In this document: positions 1 through 5,238 of the stretch, piece after piece
How the letters are laid out: the number at the start of each line of letters is the position of its first letter
Position numbering within the stretch: position 1 is the first letter of the stretch
DNA from: Acidimicrobiia bacterium
Lineage (GTDB): Bacteria; Actinomycetota; Acidimicrobiia; Acidimicrobiales; AC-14
Assembly (NCBI GenBank): GCA_019243595.1
Contig: JAFAUA010000294.1
Span: forward strand, 1 to 5,238
Length of the DNA: 5,238 bases
Reading direction: 5' to 3'
Position numbers and translations under genes: made by a program
The notes under the pieces: generated by a model
What the model was told of the DNA's origin: nothing
Seen by the model: the letters and a program-made list of their open reading frames with translations, nothing else
Database searches by the model: none

Positions 1-155
1 ACCACGCGACCGCCGCCATGTGCATCGACGATCCGCTCCAGCATCACGAGGGCTGGTTCCACCGCCTGTTCGACACCCACCCGCCGATCGACCAGCGCAT
101 CGCCATCCTCGAGCGTCTCGCCTTCACCAAGGACGCACCGGGCGCCACGACCTGA
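1..155 (+). CDS. M48 family (HtpX-like) metallopeptidase, C-terminal fragment
   Basis: The frame starting at base 3 is open from the window edge to TGA at 153-155 and gives the last 50 residues of a protein. The stretch LFDTHPPIDQRIAIL (bases 66-110) is the C-terminal signature of M48 peptidases, whose usual form is LFSTHPPIxxRIxxL. The preceding ATAAMCIDDPL matches the segment that comes just before it in HtpX-like enzymes. M48 proteins are zinc metallopeptidases, and the HtpX-type members are membrane-bound and take part in envelope protein quality control. The zinc-binding HExxH motif and any membrane segments lie upstream of the window, so activity and topology cannot be judged. The gene ends 46 nt before the phosphoesterase start on the same strand, so cotranscription is possible. 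The family call is firm; the subfamily is not. Confidence 0.85.
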   Translation, partial: HATAAMCIDDPLQHHEGWFHRLFDTHPPIDQRIAILERLAFTKDAPGATT

Positions 156-201
156 GAAGCATCAGCAGGGTCAGCGGCGTGCAGACACGAATCTCCTAGG
201 T

Positions 202-1746
202 GTGACCTCGATCAGCAGGCGGTCCTTCCTCAAGGCCGGCGCCGCCGCGGGCGGTGCCGCGATGCTCGCGAGGACCGGCCGGGCGTGGGCCGCCAACGCG
301 CCCGGGCCTGCGCCTGCGCCGCCAGGGACGCGCCCCCGCCCCGACCTCCCCGAGGGCGTCGACACGCTGCCCCAGATCGAGCACATCGTCGTGGTGATGA
401 TGGAGAACCACTCGTTCGACAACTACTTCGGCATGCTCGGCCGCGGCGACGGCTTCACCCTCGACGCCAGCGGTAAGCCGACGGCGACCAGCCCCGACGG
501 CAAAGGCAACCTGGTCCACGCCTTCCACATGCCGACCCCGTGCCAACTTCAGAGCAAGCCGAGCCAGGCCTGGAACGCCAGCCACGTCCAGTACTCGGGC
601 GGCACCAACCAGGGCTTCGTGATCAGCGACAGCGGCCCGGTCGCCATGGGCTACTGGACCGGCGACGACCTCCCCTTCTATTACGGCCTCGCCAAGGCGT
701 TCCCGATCGCCGACCGCTACTTCTGCTCGGTCCTCGCGCAGACGTTCCCCAACCGCCGCTTCCTCCACGCCGCGTCGGCGTTCGGTCAGGTGAGCGATCC
801 GCTCCCCAGTCTCAACGACCCGCCGCCGCCGACCGGCACGATCTACGACCGGCTCAATGCCCACGGCATCACGTGGAAGAACTACTTCGTCGATCTTCCC
901 GACGTCGCGCTCTTCCCGTACCTGGTCAAGAACAACCCGGGCAAGGTCGTGCCGACCTCGCAGTTCTACGTCGACGCCGCCGCCGGCACGTTGCCTGGCT
1001 ACAGCGTCGTCAGCCCCGAAGGCCTGGGCGTCGCCTCCGAGGAGAACCCCCAGAACATCCAGCTCGGTGAGTCCTTCGCGGCGTCGGTGATCACCGCCGC
1101 ACTGCACGGCCTCGCCTGGAGGAAGACGTTGCTGATCTTCAACTACGACGAGCACGGCGGCTACTACGACCACGTTCCGCCACCCGCGGCGGTGAAGCCC
1201 GACAACATCCCGGCCGCCATCCACGTCCCGCCCGACCAGCCCGGCGGCTACGACCGCTACGGCTTCCGCGTTCCGGCCGTGATCGCGTCGCCATACGCCC
1301 GAAAGAACTACGTGTCGCACGTCGTGCACGACCACACGTCGATCCTGCGGCTGGTCGAGACCAAGTGGAACCTGGGGGCGATGACGTACCGGGACGCCAA
1401 CGCCTCCAACCTCCTCGACATGGTCGACCTCAACTCGCCGCCCGCGTTCGCCGAACCGCCGACGCTGCCGCTGCCCGCGCTGGTCACTAAGCCCAGCACC
1501 TGCGCGATCACCGGCGCCGGTCAGATCCCCCCGCCCGGCTCGGTGACGCCCGCGTCGGCGTCGCAGGCCAGCGCCGTGCAGGGCAATCAGCAGGGCAACG
1601 CCGGCGCCGGCCCGGCCACACCGAACGCCCAGGTCCAGAGTCACCAGCTGGCCGCGACCGGCCGCAACGACCGCCGAGACGCCATCGCCGCCCTCGCTGC
1701 CTTGGGCGCCGCCGCCGTCCTGAAGCGGACAGCCTCCACCCCGTAA
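202..1746 (+). CDS. Tat-exported phosphoesterase (phospholipase C / acid phosphatase family) with sortase-like C-terminus
   Basis: This 514-residue protein belongs to the PF04185 phosphoesterase family, which cleaves phosphate esters outside the membrane (phospholipase C or acid phosphatase type). Residues 5-11 (SRRSFLK) are a twin-arginine motif, followed by an Ala-rich core and a likely cleavage site at AWA/A (28-31). A Pro-rich linker leads to IEHIVVVMMENHSFDNYFG (59-77), the family hallmark; E68 and N69 are expected metal ligands. QTFPNR (180-185) holds T181, the likely nucleophile by analogy. DEHGGYYDHV (316-325) and HVVHDHTS (373-380) supply further metal and active-site residues. No C-terminal DUF756 repeats, as found in the large Pseudomonas and mycobacterial phospholipases, are visible, so the substrate stays open. 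After about residue 440 come a Gln/Ala/Pro-rich linker and LAATG (483-487). The start is GTG at 202: the next in-frame ATG (262) would remove the Tat motif, and no in-frame start lies between the upstream stop and 202. No properly spaced Shine-Dalgarno is seen. Confidence 0.9.
   Translation: MTSISRRSFLKAGAAAGGAAMLARTGRAWAANAPGPAPAPPGTRPRPDLPEGVDTLPQIEHIVVVMMENHSFDNYFGMLGRGDGFTLDASGKPTATSPDGKGNLVHAFHMPTPCQLQSKPSQAWNASHVQYSGGTNQGFVISDSGPVAMGYWTGDDLPFYYGLAKAFPIADRYFCSVLAQTFPNRRFLHAASAFGQVSDPLPSLNDPPPPTGTIYDRLNAHGITWKNYFVDLPDVALFPYLVKNNPGKVVPTSQFYVDAAAGTLPGYSVVSPEGLGVASEENPQNIQLGESFAASVITAALHGLAWRKTLLIFNYDEHGGYYDHVPPPAAVKPDNIPAAIHVPPDQPGGYDRYGFRVPAVIASPYARKNYVSHVVHDHTSILRLVETKWNLGAMTYRDANASNLLDMVDLNSPPAFAEPPTLPLPALVTKPSTCAITGAGQIPPPGSVTPASASQASAVQGNQQGNAGAGPATPNAQVQSHQLAATGRNDRRDAIAALAALGAAAVLKRTASTP
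1648..1743 (+). other. Putative LAxTG (class E sortase) cell-wall sorting signal of the phosphoesterase
   Basis: The last 32 residues of the phosphoesterase read LAATG, then a short charged spacer (RNDRRD), a hydrophobic Ala/Leu stretch of about 13 residues (AIAALAALGAAAV) and a KR pair near the end. This is the order of a sortase sorting signal. Class E sortases of high-GC Gram-positives are known to favour LAxTG over LPxTG. A Gln/Asn/Pro/Ala-rich segment before it (about residues 440-482) would suit a wall-spanning linker. Weak points are the short hydrophobic stretch, the charged spacer, and five extra residues (TASTP) after KR. No sortase gene is in the window. Confidence 0.55.
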
Positions 1747-1751
1747 ACCCT

Positions 1752-1796
1752 TCTGGCGGTCGTAGGTGTCGCTATATGGCACCCACGACCGCCAGA
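1752..1796 (+). terminator. Long imperfect hairpin after the phosphoesterase, likely transcription terminator
   Basis: Bases 1752-1763 pair perfectly with 1785-1796 (12 bp). After one A/C mismatch (1764/1784), bases 1765-1768 pair with 1780-1783. A T/G wobble (1769/1779) and a C/G pair (1770/1778) could extend the stem, leaving the 7-nt loop GCTATAT (1771-1777). The stem begins 5 nt after the phosphoesterase stop. No U-tract follows on the plus strand (the next bases are CGAAAAATCG), which is common for actinobacterial terminators. The hairpin separates the phosphoesterase from the membrane protein/sigma factor unit. An operator or mRNA-stability element is a possible alternative. Confidence 0.6.
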
Positions 1797-1846
1797 CGAA
1801 AAATCGCAGCCACGGGGTCCACGATTTCGGGCGAGCCAGGCTTTGT

Positions 1847-2896
1847 ATGGGTATGGACGAACGCCAGCCCGCTGAAGACATCGCTGCCATGGGGGCACCG
1901 GCCAGCCCCGACGCCCTCAAGGAGATCGTCGCCCGCCATCACCGGCGCCGCACCCGCACCCTCGGCGTACTGCTGGCCGTGGCCCTGATCGCGGGCCCAA
2001 TCGCCGGCTGGGCCGTCGGTCAAGGCGGCGGTGGTGGCGGACAGCAAATTGCCACCGGATCGAATGGCGGCACGCCGACCGCGGCGAATGCGCCGGCGGG
2101 ACCGGTCGGCGGAAGCGCCGCAGGATCGGCCATCGCTGAGCCGGCCGGCAGCCCGCCGAAAGCGACACACCTCTTCACCCGCACGACGTCAGACGGCATC
2201 ACCATCCGCGCCTACCGGATGGATCCGCCCGCACCGCCGACACCGCCACCGTCGACGCCGTCGACGACGACCGGCAAGGCGCAGACGATCTGCCCCAAGC
2301 CCATGCCCGTCGAACCGCCGGGACCTGCGACGGGATCCGGCGGCGCGGGAGTGAGCTCCGGCGGAGCCGAGACCAAGCCCGCGCCACCCAGCCCGGCTGT
2401 CAACGGCGGCCCTCCGCCCTGCGCGCCCGGCGCGCCGCCGATGTGCAAGGCGGGCCCGTCTGTCCTCGCCGAGGTGTCCAACGATGCGGCCGTAGGCCAA
2501 GGCTTCGATCCGATCGATGAAAAGCAGCCCGCAGACGCTCTCTCCCACCTCGAGGTGCCCGCGTTCGGCGTCGCCGAGGGTTCCCCCGCGATCTTCGCCA
2601 TCGTGCAGACCGGACCGGGTGTCGCCAACGTCCGGTTGCGTCTCCCGTCGGGCGCAACCGACGAGATGGCCCCCTCCGGCGGCATCGCGGTGCTCGCCCA
2701 CGGCACGGCGGTTCCGGCTCCTGACGGCACGGTCGTCGAGGCGCTCGACGCCAACGGCAACGTGCTGCAGTCGCTGCCGGTGACCCAGCCCGGACCGAAG
2801 ATGGGCTTCGCCTGCGGCGTCATGGTCGCGCCGGCAGGACAGCCCGCCGTGCGCGCCCTCCAAGCGCCGCCCGCCACGCCCCCGACCACGCGGTGA
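1847..2896 (+). CDS. Single-pass membrane protein with Gly/Pro-rich extracytoplasmic region, partner of ECF sigma factor
   Basis: I do not recognise this family. The 349-residue product has a cytoplasmic-type N-terminus of about 38 residues ending in a basic patch (RHHRRRTR, 30-37), one membrane segment (about 39-58), then a Gly/Ser/Pro-rich stretch. The positive-inside rule puts the C-terminus outside. A short ordered patch (THLFTRTTSDGITIRAYRM, 107-125) is followed by more Pro-rich linker. A final part (about 204-330) looks beta-rich (VRLRLPSGATDEMAP, then DANGNVLQSL). Four cysteines (149, 192, 200, 323) all lie outside and could form disulfides. The 4-nt overlap with the sigma factor gene implies translational coupling and suggests a signalling or anti-sigma role. 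The N-terminus has no cysteine, so the zinc anti-sigma motif HxxxCxxC is absent. ATG at 1847 was chosen because AGG (1838-1840) lies 6 nt before it. ATG at 1853 is an alternative. A GTG at 1766 lies inside the hairpin and is unlikely. Confidence 0.8.
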   Translation: MGMDERQPAEDIAAMGAPASPDALKEIVARHHRRRTRTLGVLLAVALIAGPIAGWAVGQGGGGGGQQIATGSNGGTPTAANAPAGPVGGSAAGSAIAEPAGSPPKATHLFTRTTSDGITIRAYRMDPPAPPTPPPSTPSTTTGKAQTICPKPMPVEPPGPATGSGGAGVSSGGAETKPAPPSPAVNGGPPPCAPGAPPMCKAGPSVLAEVSNDAAVGQGFDPIDEKQPADALSHLEVPAFGVAEGSPAIFAIVQTGPGVANVRLRLPSGATDEMAPSGGIAVLAHGTAVPAPDGTVVEALDANGNVLQSLPVTQPGPKMGFACGVMVAPAGQPAVRALQAPPATPPTTR

Positions 2897-3420
2897 CGGT
2901 TTCGATCTGGGAACCTGAACCCACGACCGAACAACTCCCTGAGGCCAGGTCCGACGACTTCGTCGATCTGTTCACCGCCCAGTACCCGAAGCTCGTCGGC
3001 GTGCTGCGGGTGACCGGCGCCGTCGACCACGCGGCCGCCGAGGACCTGGCCCAGGAGGCGTTCGCCCGTACCCTCGGCCACTGGCGCCGCGTCCGCAACG
3101 GCACCAACCCGGCGGGCTACGTGTATCGAGTGGCCTTCAACCTCCTGCGCCGCCGCGGTGGACTCCCCCAGTCGCCGCTCGACGACGTCGACCCGCCCGC
3201 CACCGGCGCCACCACCGAAGACCGAGCCATCGCCAACGTGACCGCGGCCTCAGCACTCCAAGCCATGCCCCCGCGCCGGCGCGCCTGTGCCGCGCTCTGC
3301 TGGCACCTCGGCTTCACCAGCGAGGAGGTCGCCGACATCCTCGGCATCGACGCCGCCACCGTCCGCACGCACCTCGAACGAGCCCGCCGCGCCGCGGCCG
3401 AGGGTGCGCCCCTGGCCTGA
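2893..3420 (+). CDS. ECF-type RNA polymerase sigma factor (sigma-70 family)
   Basis: This 175-residue protein has the two-domain plan of extracytoplasmic-function sigma factors, which direct RNA polymerase to a small set of promoters after an envelope or stress signal. The sigma-2 domain covers about residues 22-90: AEDLAQEAFART (49-60) is region 2.2, the core-polymerase contact, and HWRRVRNGTNPAGYVYRVAFN (63-83) with LLRRR after it covers the -10 recognition part. An acidic linker (about 95-115) leads to the sigma-4 domain (about 117-167). Its helix-turn-helix SEEVADILGIDAATVRTHLE (143-162) would read the -35 element. There is no C-terminal extension, and the length is normal for the family. 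The GTG start overlaps the stop of the membrane protein gene (GTGA, 2893-2896), so the two are almost certainly coexpressed. The order is unusual, because anti-sigma genes more often lie downstream of the sigma gene. The ECF subgroup and target promoters cannot be assigned from sequence alone. Confidence 0.93.
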   Translation: MTVSIWEPEPTTEQLPEARSDDFVDLFTAQYPKLVGVLRVTGAVDHAAAEDLAQEAFARTLGHWRRVRNGTNPAGYVYRVAFNLLRRRGGLPQSPLDDVDPPATGATTEDRAIANVTAASALQAMPPRRRACAALCWHLGFTSEEVADILGIDAATVRTHLERARRAAAEGAPLA

Positions 3421-3439
3421 CCGACGCAAGACTCGGCGC

Positions 3440-3811
3440 ATGCTCGACCACATGTCCATCCAGTGCGCCGACGCCGAAGCCAGCGCCGCCTTCTACGACG
3501 CCGTCCTCGCACCCCTCGGCGGCGGCCGCATCAAGGACTTCGGTCAGTACATCGGCTACGGCGTCGACAACATCCCCGACTTCTGGATCGGCGCCCAGAC
3601 GACCGGCGAGGGCTTCCGGGAGTCACACATCGCCTTCCGGGCCAAGGACCGGGCGATGGTCCGGGCCTTCTTCGACGCGGCCGTGGCCGCAGGCGCCGAG
3701 GTGCTCTGGACGCCCCAGGAATGGGCGATCTACCACCCCAACTACTACGGGGCGTTCGTCCGCGACCCCGACGGCAACAACGTCGAGGCCGTCAGCCACC
3801 GGCCGGAGTGA
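3440..3811 (+). CDS. VOC-fold (glyoxalase / dioxygenase-like) metalloprotein
   Basis: This 123-residue single-domain protein has the vicinal oxygen chelate fold, made of paired beta-alpha-beta-beta-beta modules. The opening MLDHMSIQCADAEASAAFYD (1-20) and the ending AFVRDPDGNNVEAVSH (105-120) are typical of the family. H4, H63 (ESHIAF) and E116 (NNVEAV) sit where VOC enzymes bind a divalent metal. H99 and Y102-Y103 (YHPNYYG) may line the pocket. Family members include glyoxalases, ring-cleaving dioxygenases and fosfomycin- or bleomycin-resistance proteins, and the reaction cannot be told apart here. The gene starts 19 nt after the sigma factor stop on the same strand, so it may be the third gene of that operon, though no clear Shine-Dalgarno precedes ATG 3440. 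An extension upstream in this frame would run into the sigma factor gene, and the fold begins at H4, so ATG 3440 is favoured. It faces the minus-strand peptide gene with 8 nt between stops. Confidence 0.88.
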   Translation: MLDHMSIQCADAEASAAFYDAVLAPLGGGRIKDFGQYIGYGVDNIPDFWIGAQTTGEGFRESHIAFRAKDRAMVRAFFDAAVAAGAEVLWTPQEWAIYHPNYYGAFVRDPDGNNVEAVSHRPE

Positions 3812-3819
3812 GTGAAAGG

Positions 3820-4011
3820 CTAGGGCAGGGCGACGCAGCCGGCGGGCCCGGTGGGCGAGTAGCCGACCTGCAGGTGAGCCCCGTTGGGCCCGTTCACCAC
3901 GATGCACGCGGCTGGCACGGTGGCGGCCTTCGCCGGCGTGTGAACGGCGAACGGCACGGCGACCATCAGCGCGCCCGCCACCGCCGAAACAATTGCAACC
4001 CGCTTCTTCAT
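3820..4011 (-). CDS. Small secreted two-cysteine peptide (63 aa)
   Basis: The product starts MKKRVAIVSA, followed by a hydrophobic core and a signal-peptidase site AKA/A after residue 29, a classical Sec signal peptide. The predicted mature part is only 34 residues (30-63). It holds two cysteines (C36 and C59) that could form one disulfide, and is rich in Gly, Pro and Val (CIVVNGPNGAHLQVGY, then GPAGC). Neither a lipobox nor a sorting motif is present. I do not recognise a characterised family. ATG at 4011 was chosen because AGGAGG lies 9 nt upstream and the signal peptide starts exactly there; an in-frame upstream start at 4056 would add residues before the signal peptide. The gene lies 76 nt downstream of the sulfatase on the same strand but probably has its own promoter. 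It could be a structural surface peptide, a signal or an inhibitor; its function is unknown. Confidence 0.82.
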   Translation of the reverse strand: MKKRVAIVSAVAGALMVAVPFAVHTPAKAATVPAACIVVNGPNGAHLQVGYSPTGPAGCVALP

Positions 4012-4020
4012 TTCAGATGT

Positions 4021-4026
4021 CCTCCT
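4021..4026 (-). promoter_or_regulatory. Strong Shine-Dalgarno (AGGAGG) of the small secreted peptide
   Basis: On the minus strand AGGAGG lies 9 nt before ATG 4011. It is the best ribosome binding site in the window; the other genes have weak ones or none. It fixes the start of the 63-residue peptide and suggests efficient translation. Confidence 0.85.
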
Positions 4027-4036
4027 GCTCCTCACC

Positions 4037-4063
4037 AACGATAACTGCGGGGGCATTCATTCC
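4037..4063 (-). promoter_or_regulatory. Possible ECF-type promoter (GGAAT - 18 nt - CGTT) for the secreted peptide
   Basis: Reading the minus strand, GGAAT (4063-4059) is followed after 18 nt by CGTT (4040-4037). This resembles ECF sigma promoters in actinobacteria, such as the SigR pattern of GGAAT, 18-19 nt, then GTT. Transcription would start near 4030 and give a leader of about 20 nt containing the AGGAGG site. The geometry is coherent, but short motifs like these also arise by chance, and which sigma factor might use it is unknown. Confidence 0.35.
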
Positions 4064-4067
4064 TTAC

Positions 4068-4081
4068 CGGCCAAATGGCCG
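4068..4081 (-). repeat. Short inverted repeat CGGCC-AAAT-GGCCG just after the sulfatase stop
   Basis: Bases 4068-4072 pair with 4077-4081 around a 4-nt AAAT loop, giving a 5-bp all-GC stem. It lies 6 nt beyond the sulfatase stop codon and just upstream of the candidate peptide promoter. It may be a weak terminator or a small operator. No U-tract follows on the minus strand, and the stem is short, so this could be chance. Confidence 0.35.
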
Positions 4082-4087
4082 ATTTGC

Positions 4088-5238
4088 TCAGGTGGGCGCC
4101 TCGACTGGCAGGAGCGGGTCCCGGACGGGCGGGAGGTTGTCCATGAGGTCGGCGACCAGGTCCTTCTTCATGGCCGCGGCCGAGGGGTCGTCCCAGAGGT
4201 TGTGCCACTGCATCGGGTCCTCGGCCATGTTGTAGAGCTCGCCCTCGGTGCCGTCGTAGCGGATGGTCGACTCCGCGGGCTTCCCCAGCGCGGCGATGCC
4301 CTCGGTCATCTCTCGTGCGCCGGGGTGGTCGCCGTTAGACGGCAGGTAGACGGTGACCTGCCAGTCGTCCCGCCACATCGTGCGCAGGTGGATGCCGGTG
4401 TGGCCGAACTGGGAGTCCCACTCGGTGATGACCCGCTCGTGCCGGGCGCCCTGGGTCAGCGGATCGGTCGGCAGCGCCGAACCCTGGATCCACTCCGGCA
4501 CCGGCAGGCCCGCGATCTCGCACAGCGTCGGGGCGATGTCGACCTGGCCGACCGGCGCGTGGATCTCGGCGGGGGCGACGTCGGCGTCGGGCGCGGGACG
4601 CCACACCAACGGAATGTGCATCAGCGCCTCGACGTGGTACGCCCCCTTGAACATCAGGCCGAAGTCGCCCTGCAGCTCGCCGTGGTCGGTGGTGAACAGC
4701 ACATCGGTGCGGTGCGACCAACCCTTGGCCGCGATGTGGGTCAGCACCCGCTCGCACGCCTCGTCGACGAGCTCGTTCTCGATGTGGGTCATGGCGTTGA
4801 TCTCGCGGATCTTGTCGTGGCTCATCTCGGCGGGCACGAACCGCGGCGGCCCGCCCTCGAGATTGGAGAACGTGCCCTCGTAGTACCCGAGCCAGTGGCG
4901 CGGCTTCTCGGCCAGGACCTTGCGGCAGGCCTCATCGCTGCCGGGGTACCCGGCCGGCAGATCGAGCTGTCGCCACGGCACCCGACCGAGCTCCGACGCC
5001 GGCGGGTCCCACGGATGGTGCGGGTCGGGGAAGCTCATCCACACGAACCACGGCTCGTCACTGGACAAAGAGTCGAGGTACGCCATCGTGCGATCGGCGA
5101 CCCAGTCGGTGTGGTAGTGCTCACGCGGCACGGGGTTGATCGCGACCTCGGGCGCGCCTGTGTCGCCGCCGCCCTCCTGGTTCATGCCGCCGCGTCCGAA
5201 CAGGCGCACGAAGCCGTCGACTTCGTCGGGATGGTTGC
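4088..5238 (-). CDS. Sulfatase-family hydrolase (alkaline phosphatase superfamily), N-terminus outside window
   Basis: The frame is open from the right edge to TGA at 4090-4088, giving 382 visible residues. Sulfatases hydrolyse sulfate esters using a formylglycine made from the Cys or Ser of a CxPxR-type motif. That motif and the first metal ligands lie beyond the window, so activity is unproven. Visible signatures are PDPHHPW (5029-5009), the His/Pro motif after the core beta strand; TTDHGE (4693-4676), whose Asp and His bind the metal; and FKGAYHVEALMHIP (4651-4610), the Lys-containing loop and 'xxPL' strand. The C-terminal ELYNMAEDPMQWHNL (4240-4196) is the usual sulfatase ending. The GTG at 5209 is not the real start, because family sequence continues upstream of it without a stop. 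Full members run about 450-550 residues, so roughly 70-170 are missing. Some relatives are phosphonate or phosphate ester hydrolases. No export signal can be judged. Confidence 0.9.
   Translation of the reverse strand, partial: NHPDEVDGFVRLFGRGGMNQEGGGDTGAPEVAINPVPREHYHTDWVADRTMAYLDSLSSDEPWFVWMSFPDPHHPWDPPASELGRVPWRQLDLPAGYPGSDEACRKVLAEKPRHWLGYYEGTFSNLEGGPPRFVPAEMSHDKIREINAMTHIENELVDEACERVLTHIAAKGWSHRTDVLFTTDHGELQGDFGLMFKGAYHVEALMHIPLVWRPAPDADVAPAEIHAPVGQVDIAPTLCEIAGLPVPEWIQGSALPTDPLTQGARHERVITEWDSQFGHTGIHLRTMWRDDWQVTVYLPSNGDHPGAREMTEGIAALGKPAESTIRYDGTEGELYNMAEDPMQWHNLWDDPSAAAMKKDLVADLMDNLPPVRDPLLPVEAPT

Noticed and set aside
161..219. Nine-base direct repeat ATCAGCAGG at 161-169 and 211-219
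   Set aside because: Only two short copies, one inside the coding region; likely chance, with no sign of an operator or attachment site.
1801..1827. Six-base inverted repeat AAATCG / CGATTT with a 15-nt loop before the membrane protein gene
   Set aside because: Short stem with a large loop; expected by chance and not enough to call an operator.
1766..1846. GTG 1766 as start of the membrane protein
   Set aside because: It lies inside the hairpin and would add 27 residues without features; ATG 1847 has a spaced AGG and starts just before the basic tail and membrane segment.
196..1920. Very long minus-strand open frame (574 codons) antisense to the phosphoesterase
   Set aside because: It is Arg/Gly/Val-rich with no recognisable motif, as expected when a GC-rich gene is read on the opposite strand; the plus-strand frame has a full set of family motifs.
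2212..3081. Minus-strand open frame of 289 codons across the membrane protein and sigma genes
   Set aside because: It crosses two well-supported plus-strand genes, has low-complexity composition and no domain signature; it is a GC-bias shadow.
4012..4056. Upstream start (4056) for the secreted peptide
   Set aside because: It would put 15 residues before MKKR and bury the signal peptide; AGGAGG clearly serves ATG 4011.
1..5238. CRISPR array, tRNA, rRNA, insertion sequence or riboswitch
   Set aside because: No regular repeats, cloverleaf-like segment, transposase motif or long structured leader was seen; nearly all bases are covered by genes, and no gene-free gap exceeds 110 bases.

Overview
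The window is GC-rich throughout and reads as chromosomal DNA of a high-GC Gram-positive (actinobacterial) organism. Supporting signs are the strong G/C third-position bias, GTG starts, genes with weak or no Shine-Dalgarno sequence, an Arg-rich single-pass membrane protein next to an ECF sigma factor, and an LAxTG-type sorting signal of the kind used by class E sortases. A placement near Acidimicrobiia is only an impression. No mobile element, CRISPR array, tRNA or rRNA was seen.

Layout, left to right. Bases 1-155 are the last 50 codons of an M48 (HtpX-like) metallopeptidase on the plus strand. Bases 202-1746 encode a Tat-exported phosphoesterase of the phospholipase C / acid phosphatase family. 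Its C-terminus looks like a cell-wall sorting signal (LAATG, short hydrophobic stretch, KR). A long imperfect hairpin (1752-1796) closes this unit. Next comes a two-gene unit coupled by a 4-nt GTGA overlap: an unrecognised single-pass membrane protein with a Gly/Pro-rich extracytoplasmic part (1847-2896), then a compact ECF sigma factor (2893-3420). A small VOC-fold (glyoxalase/dioxygenase-like) protein follows 19 nt later (3440-3811).

The right part is on the minus strand. A 63-residue secreted two-cysteine peptide (3820-4011) has a near-perfect ribosome binding site and a possible ECF-type promoter. Upstream of it on the same strand is a sulfatase-family hydrolase (4088 to the window edge) whose N-terminal active-site part lies outside the window.

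How the genes may work together: much of the window concerns the cell surface (exported phosphoesterase, membrane protein, secreted peptide). The membrane protein and sigma factor are the clearest functional pair, plausibly a signal sensor and its transcriptional output. The peptide's upstream region contains a GGAAT / CGTT arrangement that an ECF sigma factor could read, but the link to the sigma factor in this window is speculation. The phosphoesterase and sulfatase belong to the same alkaline phosphatase-like superfamily but lie on opposite strands, and nothing shows they act together. No wholly new system is demonstrated. The best leads are the Tat-plus-sortase phosphoesterase, the membrane protein/sigma pair and the small secreted peptide with its promoter.
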